From positions 12,150,001 to 12,214,000 of the forward strand of contig JAVHKY010000013.1 of the NCBI GenBank assembly GCA_035079385.1: a stretch of DNA of 64,000 nucleotides. The letters run 5' to 3'. Source of the DNA: Aspidiotus rigidus (taxonomy: Eukaryota > Arthropoda > Insecta > Hemiptera > Diaspididae). A model generated the notes under the pieces. That model ran no database searches, was not told where the DNA came from, and saw nothing but the letters and a program-made list of their open reading frames with translations. Of this stretch, positions 56,421 through 64,000 are shown piece by piece; within the stretch, counting starts at the first letter, position 1; the number at the start of each line of letters is the position of its first letter. The position numbers were made by a program, and so were the translations under genes.

Positions 56421-58308
56421 CAGGCAGCATTATACCAGAAGAAAACGTTTAAGTAGGTGGTCGTCAAGTTGGCTAAATTACGTGTACCTTAGCTTTATTG
56501 GCTGATTATTATTTAACTATTCGTTCATACGAATTGAAAAAATAAAATTAATAGAATGAATACAATGATCTGGGCATGAAATGATGTCATCCATGTTACG
56601 TATTTTGCAGACGAACGGAAATTCTTAACCAAATTGCCTATAGTGTCACATTGATGGCAAGCTACCGCTGAGATATTCCTCTCACATGACTCAACTACCG
56701 TACCGAAAACCGTGGTGAATATCGCTTCTTTCAAGAGGCTCAGAGCTCGTCGAATCATTCGAAATATAATACCTCATGTTTGGAGCTGGGATTCTAAAAT
56801 TTTTCTGTGTCTTAAATTTCCCATAGGTCACAGTTTAAAATTTCTTTAAATGCAAGGTAGGTCAGTTACTTGGTAGCTGTCCACCTTAATTAGTTCTGAT
56901 CTCGATTTGCTCAATATTTTATGAGCACCCTATCTCGGAGTTTGTATAGACTCTAACAAAAATATTTGAACCAAGTCTATAACGACAATAAAATCAATAA
57001 AATATGTACTTTTCATTTCAATTTTTTTTAACCCTTGAGAGTGAACGTTTCAATTGGATAAAAAGAAGAGGTGTGCCTCAAAAGTATTTCCAGCGAATAT
57101 CCCTGATGAAACGTTTGTAAGTTGTCCACAAACTCATGCGTTCGACGTACTTACTGAGCTTGTACAACCCCCTTCAGCCGCATTTTTCACGAAATAGGCT
57201 ACGTTCGGGAATTTGTGAATTCTTTGTCCAACAGTGCACGTCCTCAAGTTTGGAAAACTGGTCAATGTTCGGTAGAATATTCGCGAAAAATAATCCACTA
57301 ATCAAGTTTCTGAATGAAACGATAATTTAGGTACCAGTCGAGTTTCGGACAACAAATATTCTGCGTTGTTTATCGCGCCAAACGCTAGGTGCACAGATAC
57401 CTAAAATTGGGTTGTCATGGAAGTCCAACTAATGCAAGCAAACTATGCATCTGAATTATGCGAACGACCTCAATTTCAGATTCATTAGCAAAATACAGGT
57501 TGGTTTGCACTTGAAATATTATTCTTAACACAATAAATACGGTCGGTCATACAATGAGGAACTAAATATTCGCTATAATGTACATATTTATAGGCATCGA
57601 ATCTTTTAGGCGACTTCGAGGAAGTCTAGACGAACCGGTGAAGAGGATTTTCAAACAATTTTTTTACCGGTGCAAACCAAATAATATTATAATCGAGTCT
57701 GTATATCAACTCTTGGTTTCGTACGCAATTTTAACATATAAACTGTTGTTGAAATTTTCAGGACTTGAAAATTGCGCCGCAGTTTGTGTCCGGTGATTTA
57801 AGCTATTGATAATCTAATCTCATTATTGATATGAGGCACAAAGCTGGGACTCTCTTCATTATGTACAAGTATCGAATCCACGACAGAACGGGATTTATTT
57901 AATCTTACTAATGGACAAATGTTTCTTTGTTTAACGATTCTTGCTCGAAATTCATCCTCAAACTCATTACGATTCCATTAATGACTATTTACTTATTTGT
58001 ATCAAGCTTTGGATTCACCTCTTCAGATAATGTTTGTCATCAGTTTTTGTTTCCACTGTAGATCAAGGCAATAACCTCGCGGCACTCAATTTGGGGATAG
58101 TACCTATGTCAATGTAAATGCAAGAAAACTTGTTGAGATGAAAATTTAGCCTTTTGAGTGAATTGAAACAGATAAACCAATTTTCTTTAATAATTACCAA
58201 GGTTAAGCTAAAATATATTCTTAAATGGTGAGATCGAATGGAATTATTGCTACTTCAGAAAGGAAGATTACAGTTTTCTATTGCTTCCTCCCCGGTAAAT
58301 AATTTGTC
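56421..58308. other. Intergenic, nothing recognised
   Basis: Short ORFs (56,525-56,758 minus; 57,136-57,330 and 57,578-57,796 plus) lack signatures. Confidence 0.4.
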
Positions 58309-58530
58309 TTCCCTCTGAAGTCTGGAAAAAATGGAAAAATTACCCCTCTGATGCCCCGTTTGAAGCCTTGTTGATTCCCTCTTTCCCGTTTTTTCCTCAG
58401 TTGAAGTACTTTGGATTCCCAAGCTCAAATGGCTACAACAGGGACAAACCTGAAGCCCTTCAGATCTCCAGGCTTCTTTACCCATTTAATTCCCATTTGA
58501 AGCCCTGTATTCCCTTTTGAATCCCTGAAG
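58309..58530 (+). repeat. Dispersed repeat P, copy 2
   Basis: Homologous to 12,238-12,405 in the same orientation (shared words listed there). Its end, 58,480-58,530, contains short internal repeats of 'cccttttgaatccctgaagccct' type. The frame starting at 58,535 (104 residues) directly follows and has no recognised features. Confidence 0.6.
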
Positions 58531-58970
58531 CCCTATGCTTCGAGTGGGAACAATGTTTGCCGGGTATGATGGTAGTAGTAAGAAATTAGCAGGAAGATAC
58601 CACAAAAATTTAAAATATTTTAAAAATGTGAGAAGTCAGCAATCCCTATTCCATCGTTACGATACTAAAATTATGATGATGATAAAGTTTTTCAGAATAA
58701 ATATAATCAAAAAGAGATGCACTCGGAAGAAATGCATGATCGTCCGGCTTTTGAACACAGGGGGGTCTATTATTTACTCTCACTTTTTTCAAAGATTCAA
58801 AGCTCAACATTTTCCGGAACCATATACCTCACAATCGTGCAACCATTAACTACTTTCATTAGGTTTGACTGCTAATCAGGATCTTTTGTCCAAGTTTTCT
58901 ATGATTAATAGGGTATAATATTTGTTTTTCATACCGACTAACATATTCACTCTGCGGTGCATTCCTAGGT
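58531..58970. other. Unassigned
   Basis: Contains the unrecognised plus frame 58,535-58,849, basic and without domain motifs. Nothing else. Confidence 0.3.
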
Positions 58971-58974
58971 CGTT

Positions 58975-60310
58975 GGAGGAGGAGTATTAAAGCACAATTT
59001 TTTACTTCTTATTCCTTTTTCGCTCCACCTCGCTCATTTTTATTTACTCTTAACGAGAAACCTGTTTCAGATGGGTTTTTGATGAAAATTTTCGTCGTCC
59101 CACCGCACTTAAACCTAACCTAACTTTGACCTAATTTCAGGACAGAAAAAATCATTCGATACAACTCACAATCGTCAGAACTGAGATCGACCCTTGATAC
59201 ATTACGTTCTAGTCCTACTTTCATCCTTTGCTCTGAAGTGGTAGACCCTCTTCCCCCGAAAATACCACTTTCTAATCCTCATACCTAATTTTCTTGCATC
59301 CACTGCTCAATTCATTCAGTTTATGATCCCTGCCGACATAATTGTCTCCTCGTTCCTCTCGAATGTCAACTATGTAAACATCTCAAATTGAAAATCTTAC
59401 TCGCCCATCGTATCATCAAATTTTCCATGGCTAACTTCTCTCCTCCAGATATACGACTGGATCTTAAAACTCCCAACGCTATGTACAGACATGTTATTAT
59501 AAATACTTCTTCTACCGAATTTTTTACCTACCAGCTCTGTTTTACTGACGGATTCAAATCTGGACCCAAAACTGGATACACTCTTATCTTTCTCGTGTCC
59601 CTCTCCTCACCCTTTAGTTCAAATTTCTGTTATTAAGTGATTCACTCTCATCTCTTCTGGCGATGCAGGATCCTCTCCCAACTAATCCCATAATTTAACG
59701 CGTTCATTTACTTCAGCAAATACCGTACTATCACCAATCTCAATAGTCTTTTTCCGAGGCACATCAGCCTCCCGGAATATGACGCGTCTGAAATTGCCGC
59801 CAAAGATTACCTTCTCTTCCATAAAATTTCCGACCCTGTTCTTATTTCTGCCTACGGCATTCCTAAGACTCGACTCCTGGCACGACTTCTAGAAAACTCA
59901 ATATTCAAACAAACTCGTAACAGCAAAAAACATACCGGTCCTCTGGACTTGCTCCAATTCGACTATCCAGCATGAAAGCATCATTTTCATCCATTTCAGA
60001 GTTAGTCACTCACTCTACTACTTCTTTCTCGGTCTGCTCTCTTCCCTTCTTGCCAATAGTGTCAATTTGATATACCTGTTCAACACCTCTTTCTCAGACA
60101 ATTGTCCATTCCTAACGTTTCTAAGTTTATTCTCCCTCTTTTCTTACCAAAAATCTGTCCAAAATCTCCTTTCGTGTCCCGCTTTGGAAAATATCCGCCT
60201 CCTTTACTCCGTTTCTTCACGTCCTGTATCTGCTCTTGGTAACTACTCCGGTACAGTCATAAACTCTCTCAACTATTTACGTTTCACCTACTTTTACCAT
60301 CTATTGTGAT
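58975..60310 (+). pseudogene. Non-LTR retrotransposon, RNase H to ORF2 end
   Basis: Frames in order read KILLAHRIIKFSMANFSPPD, then YQLCFTDGFKSGPKTGYTL (the TDGSK catalytic motif of RNase H, with Ser replaced by Phe). Next come LPEYDASEIAAKDYLLF (HxGI.GNE.AD.AAK region), IPKTRLLARLLENS, and a C-terminal piece with LLSCPALENIRLLYSVSS and ALGNYSGTVINSLNYLRFTY ending in TGA at 60,307. The order is that of RNase H-bearing I- or Jockey-group ORF2. Multiple frame changes and stops. The RT relic at 50 kb could be from the same family. Confidence 0.6.
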
Positions 60311-60389
60311 CTCTCCGATCTTCCCGAATACTTTCCACTCCAATTTTCATAAACTTACTACCATTACTGGCCCTTGGAATTGTTGAAAA

Positions 60390-60715
60390 GTTCATGTGAA
60401 AAAAAATCGAGCTCGGGACTCGATTTGAAAAATGTCGCCCTTTAGCCATAGGAAAAATATCGCATTTCGAACTTCGACGGATACGAATCTTAAGCCCCTG
60501 TTAGCAGCCGTGGAACTTGAGAAAAACTTCATCCTGTAGATAAGGAGTAGGGCTTGAAAAATATCGTGCTTGATGTGAGACTTGGAGAAATTTCCACCTC
60601 TGAGACGTGAAACTGAAGAGTGAGATCAAAGAAATGTCGAGCTGTCGACTTACACTGAGGTAAGCTCGGAAAAATTTCGTATTTCGAGAGAAAATGGTAA
60701 TCTTCATAGATTTCC
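60390..60715 (+). repeat. Degenerate R-family units
   Basis: Repeated 'gacttggagaaatttccacctc', 'cttgaaaaatatcg' and 'ctcggaaaaatttcg' words follow the R short-unit pattern. No core hairpin is seen. Confidence 0.45.
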
Positions 60716-61563
60716 GCCCGCGGTTTCCTACTTTAGTGACATCCGTTTTTTCTCGAGGGGAGGCGGGAAGCTATGCATGATTCGAATGACTAATGACTTT
60801 GTATCGCATAATTATACGTCTCATATTAGATGAAATTTATGAGTACAATTAAATTGTTGATTATTTATCATGGATTTACTTGGCTCGTCAAAGACTCTTT
60901 GTTATTGGATCATGAATGCACATATTGCAACGCGTCATCGTCATGTCATACTGCAACTGCAAGTTTGTTTCTTCTTCATCTTTTCTAAGGTTTTTCATTG
61001 ATAAACTCTGTAAATATTTGTACCTTCAAATCCAACATCGCGCTTGTGTAAAATTTGTTTCCAAAAATTTCCTCACGTCACTTAAATACATAGTATAGTA
61101 CCTACTGTTAAGATGTAAAAAGAAAAAATTCAATGTTTTTGTTCATTTGTATTTTACGTAAATTGATAATTTTTTTCGCATTTCTACTGTCTTCTGCATA
61201 TTCTGTCGGTCGTTATACTCCTATTTCATTCATTGAATAAATTTTATACTATGGTGTATCTTCTTAAAATTGCACATTGTCAACGATGGACTTCCATACA
61301 GGCAGTCGGATCGTATGCTATTTATCGAAAATAGAATCATTATATTTATTCAAGTGTTATTTTATCATAATAATGTCGCATATTTGTCGGTGCGTACGGT
61401 AAAATTCCATAAAATTTTATAAGCCTGGGTAGGTAAATAAACCTATAATAGTGCGGTGTGAATAGATTAAATATGCACGCTATCGCAGTTCTAAAGCGAA
61501 CTTGTGTCTCATCATCAGGCGAAGATTATATATACAAATACTGGTACGTCAAATTTAAGCAAG
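60716..61563. other. Upstream region of the GALNT gene
   Basis: No ORF is supported. AAG followed by GTATGTA at 61,564 could be a 5' UTR donor pairing with the acceptor at 61,688-61,689 (ccgctgaaacag). A TATATATA at 61,527-61,534 could be a TATA box but is close to that donor. All of this is weak. Confidence 0.25.
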
Positions 61564-61697
61564 GTATGTAACCTAGTATGACACTAGTCGAGGCTTAGAT
61601 CATAACTTGTGCTAAAAAACTTTCGAACTTGAGAAACTTGTTTCGTTCAATTTTCATAATTTTTTGTAAGAATTTTCCCGCTGAAACAGTGTCAGAA

Positions 61698-61878
61698 ATG
61701 AAAATACTCAGACGAAACTCAAATCTTTTGGTAATATTGTTGTTGTTATTATTATTTTACGCATTGCTGGTCTGGATGGGTTTTCTCTATGTTTCTGAAT
61801 CGAACCAAACAGCATCATATTCTGCTCTTGAACTTTTTGACTGGAAGCATTATCGAAATGAAGAAGACGATCCACGGG
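61698..61878 (+). CDS. GALNT exon 1: start, signal anchor, stem
   Basis: Encodes residues 1-60 plus one base. The anchor is the hydrophobic run [18 protein letters not shown]; sequon NQT follows. The donor is GTAAGT at 61,879. Confidence 0.85.
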
Positions 61879-64000
61879 GTAAGTACAAATACGAATACTC
61901 AAACTCGAGGGAGGGGGCATAGACCCACGAGAAAATATAAATCTAAGCTCCTTTCTAGTGATATTTGAACCTTGAACTACTTTGTGTAGGTACGAGAATG
62001 CGTTTTCCGTTCTCTCATCTCCCCCTCCCTCCCTCCATCCCTTCATCCCTCCGGTTTAAATTGATAAATGTTTCCTTAATATTCGAAAACACTACTTCAA
62101 CTCAGTTTGACCAGAACATATCGATCAAGAAATTGCACCCGTGAACAAAACTGAAGAACGAAGAGTTTTAAATTGGAGATTGCCTGATAATGATTTTCAT
62201 CTCAACAGATATTGATGGTAAGGAAGAACACAATTCACTCGAAAAGATTGATTGGCACGACAGAGAATTCATTCGCAAGGAAGGTCAAAGAACAGGTACC
62301 TAGGTAGATAAAAGAGATTTTCTTTGGAATGTTCGCCTTCCAAAAAATTAACTTCAAAACTGCCCGTAGGAAATGGAGAACAAGGCAAACCGGCTACTTT
62401 TCCTCCCGATCATAATGAAACTAAATGCAACAAAGATGAAATTATGAAGAAAATTGGATATAACGGATGCTTGAGTGATTACATTTCCTACGAACGAGCT
62501 ATGCCAGATACTCGACCACAAGGGTAAGCAATATTAGATAAGTAATAAATATAAAACCTTCATTGAATAGATTAAATATGTGCTGTACAAAGTAGAATTG
62601 GCTTATACTAGTTGATGTTGATATAAAGTCGGTCAGCATACATTCCCAGAAAACTAGAAACCGACCCTTGATTAACACAACAGAGAACGATCGATTTCAA
62701 GTCTATAAAAAATTTGCGGAAGCTGTCTCTAGAAAGCGACAGTTGATCGACGTGGTAAATGAGTCGAAATGGAGTCGATATTTGTCGACCCCACATTGAC
62801 ACGGTGTCGATGTCGACAAGCAGTCGATTTCAATTTCGATCAAAATGTAAATCTCCAGTCAATTTTGAGTCGATTGATGGTCAACAATTCGTCTACTCGA
62901 CGAAATCTCGAGGGGATTTGGTAAGATGTTGACTATTGAGTTGCAAGTGAGAACAGACTTGGAAAAATTCTGACCACATGTCGACTATCGAGAAGTACAT
63001 GAAGCGGAGAGGGAGAAGGCGTGAGTTTGAAAAATGTCAAACACAGAGCTGTATAATCTATGGAAGAGGACTTTTGAGAACATTGTAACCATAATGCTGG
63101 GGAGAATTTAACAAAATTTCAACCAAATAATCGATTATCAAAATTATTTTTCCAGCTGTTCCAATATAACCTACCGTCGCCATCTTCCACTAGCGAGTGT
63201 GATCATACCATGTCATAACGAACACTGGTCTGTGTTAATGCGTGCCTTATACAGCATTTTGAATCGTTCACCAGACGATCTACTGAAGGAAGTAATTATT
63301 GTCGATGATGGTAGCACTGAACGTAATTGATTTTCCTAAAATTTTTCGTTCGTGAAAAACAACCGAAGATACCTAACTCAACTAGGCATATTTTTCAGCG
63401 CTAATGAAAGAGCAGTTGGACGAGTATATAGCTCGGTATCTACCGAAAGTACGGGTCCTTCGTATACCACTTCCACGAAAGGGTTTAATGACAGCCAGAA
63501 TGCTTGGTGCTCGCAATGCGACTGGAGAAGTATTAGTCTTTTTGGATTCCAATTTAGAGACAAATGTTAATTGGCTCCCGCCATTATTGGGTGAGGTTGA
63601 TTAAATTTCGAATGACACTTCAATAGCTCTATTAAGACCAATGTCCTGCACAGGTTAATGAAGTGCCGCTCAATTCGCAAAATTTTCTTAGTCCACGATT
63701 TATTTTTTCCAAAGAATAAAGACACGGTTGCTACAAAATAAAGAGGTCTACTTGGATTAAAAAAATATACCAATTCCTTTTCACTTTTGAATTCAAATTT
63801 CTCTACTACTTTCCGCGTAAAACGAAGATAACTGAGAGCTCAATTGCCATTCGCTGCTCCCCGTTTACAATTCTGCATGTTCTTGAAACAGAGGTAATTG
63901 CTGAAAATGGCAATACGTGCGTTTGTCCGATTGTTGATGTCATCGACACTAAGACATTTGCTATTGGTGGAATAGGACAAGGATTGCGACATATGTTTGA
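61698..64000 (+). CDS. Polypeptide N-acetylgalactosaminyltransferase (GALNT/pgant), partial
   Basis: The enzyme family (GT27) transfers GalNAc from UDP-GalNAc to Ser/Thr of proteins in the Golgi, starting mucin-type O-glycans. Six exons join in phase: 61,698-61,878, 62,209-62,295, 62,370-62,523, 63,156-63,322, 63,399-63,590 and 63,892 onwards, giving 296 residues before the window ends. Layout: short basic N-terminus; signal anchor at about residues 10-31; stem; then [17 protein letters not shown] (GALNT10-like); catalytic GT-A domain from about 150 with [18 protein letters not shown] (190-194) and WLPPLL. The DxH metal motif reads D246-S-N248 instead of DSH, and the later RGGFDW-like position reads LRHMF. 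ATG 61,698 is preferred over in-frame 61,629 because it follows a good acceptor and starts just before the anchor. The lectin domain would lie outside. Confidence 0.9.
62209..62295 (+). CDS. GALNT exon 2: stem
   Basis: Residues 61-89. The acceptor is tctcaacag, ending at 62,208. Carries [12 protein letters not shown], conserved in GALNT10-like enzymes. The donor GTACCT at 62,296 is weaker than the others. Confidence 0.85.
62370..62523 (+). CDS. GALNT exon 3: pre-catalytic region
   Basis: Residues 90-140. The acceptor is actgcccgtag, ending at 62,369. Contains [20 protein letters not shown], equivalent to the conserved N..SD.I...R.LPD.R block. Donor GTAAGC at 62,524. Confidence 0.9.
62600..62930. 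repeat. TCGA-family repeat in GALNT intron 3
   Basis: Dense TCGA words (for example 'ggtgtcgatgtcgacaag', 'cagtcgatttcaatttcgat') resemble 24,885-27,545. It lies fully within the intron 62,524-63,155. Confidence 0.55.
62940..63090 (+). repeat. R-family units in GALNT intron 3
   Basis: Words 'gacttggaaaaattctgacc' and 'gagtttgaaaaatgtcaaac' followed by 'gagctgtataatctatgg' follow the R short-unit pattern. Confidence 0.45.
63156..63322 (+). CDS. GALNT exon 4: start of GT-A catalytic domain
   Basis: Residues 141-196, after acceptor ttatttttccag. Contains [18 protein letters not shown] and [18 protein letters not shown]. The Cys in IPCHNE and Gly in VDDGS are unusual choices at IPFHNE and VDDFS. 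Donor GTAATT at 63,323. Confidence 0.9.
63399..63590 (+). CDS. GALNT exon 5: metal-binding motif region
   Basis: Residues 197-260, after acceptor catatttttcag. Contains [20 protein letters not shown] then LDSN and NVNWLPPLL. The Asn codon AAT at 63,551-63,553 stands where the family has His. Donor GTGAGG at 63,591. Confidence 0.9.
63892..64000 (+). CDS. GALNT exon 6, incomplete
   Basis: Residues 261-296; continues past the window. Reads [19 protein letters not shown] across the junction, matching PLLEPIAEN..TVVCP.IDVID. The acceptor (gttcttgaaacag) is purine-rich near its end but the phase is exact. Confidence 0.85.

Noticed and set aside
63352..63773. Other ORFs at the right edge (63,352-63,570 plus; 63,378-63,563 and 63,567-63,773 minus)
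   Set aside because: They overlap GALNT exon 5 or its introns in other frames and break the exon phases.
1..64000. CRISPR arrays, bacterial operons, phage or integron structures
   Set aside because: No regularly spaced identical repeats with unique spacers and no prokaryotic gene organisation; tandem repeats here are diverged and contiguous.
1..64000. Endogenous viral sequences
   Set aside because: All reverse transcriptases seen match Penelope-like or non-LTR elements; no envelope, capsid or viral polymerase pattern was recognised.

Overview
The window is nuclear DNA of an invertebrate, most likely an insect with a large, repeat-rich genome. Support comes from the transposon families present (Penelope, R1-like, Jockey-like, hAT, Helitron), from introns with GT-AG borders, and from a mitochondrial nad1 fragment that reads best with the invertebrate mitochondrial code (AGA/AGG as Ser, ATA as Met). 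I cannot name the species. There are no operons, CRISPR arrays or bacterial genes.

Only one host gene is clear. It lies at the right edge on the + strand (61,698 to beyond 64,000) and encodes a polypeptide N-acetylgalactosaminyltransferase (GALNT/pgant, GT27). Six exons can be placed with consistent phases and the gene runs off the window. Its metal-binding DxH motif reads Asp-Ser-Asn. Weaker host-gene candidates are a possible first coding exon near 52.3 kb, a possible last exon with a poly(A) signal near 55.6 kb, and a short signal-anchor ORF near 33.5 kb.

Layout: 0-2.4 kb, Penelope-like element with a near-perfect 546-bp inverted repeat carrying two GIY-YIG copies, plus a broken reverse transcriptase. 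5-10.3 kb, unknown degenerate coding DNA, a non-LTR reverse transcriptase with all catalytic motifs, and an R1-like endonuclease relic. 10.5-20.4 kb, mostly unassigned DNA with ORF1-like remains, a palindrome-rich block, a fold-back element and a 280-bp-spaced duplication. 20.4-21.5 kb, second Penelope relic. 22.2-29.6 kb, a 2.6-kb block saturated with TCGA motifs, a hAT-derived pseudogene and a tRNA-like SINE relic. 30-42 kb, a small MITE, composite tandem repeats, and Jockey-like and R1-like remains. 43.9-46.2 kb, a nad1 NUMT split by a Helitron. 46.2-47.8 kb, R1-like tail and duplicated repeats. 50-51.7 kb, non-LTR RT relic and an 809-bp hAT element with TIRs and an 8-bp target duplication. 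58.3-60.7 kb, dispersed repeat, RNase H-type non-LTR relic and composite repeat. 60.7-64 kb, the GALNT gene.

The elements do not form a pathway; the window records nested insertions. The best supported are the Helitron inside the NUMT, where removing it rejoins the mitochondrial reading frame, and the hAT and MITE insertions with matching target duplications. Three short-motif repeat families (called here R, TCGA and GTTTTAAAC) account for much of the remaining DNA. All homology calls are by eye; no database was searched.
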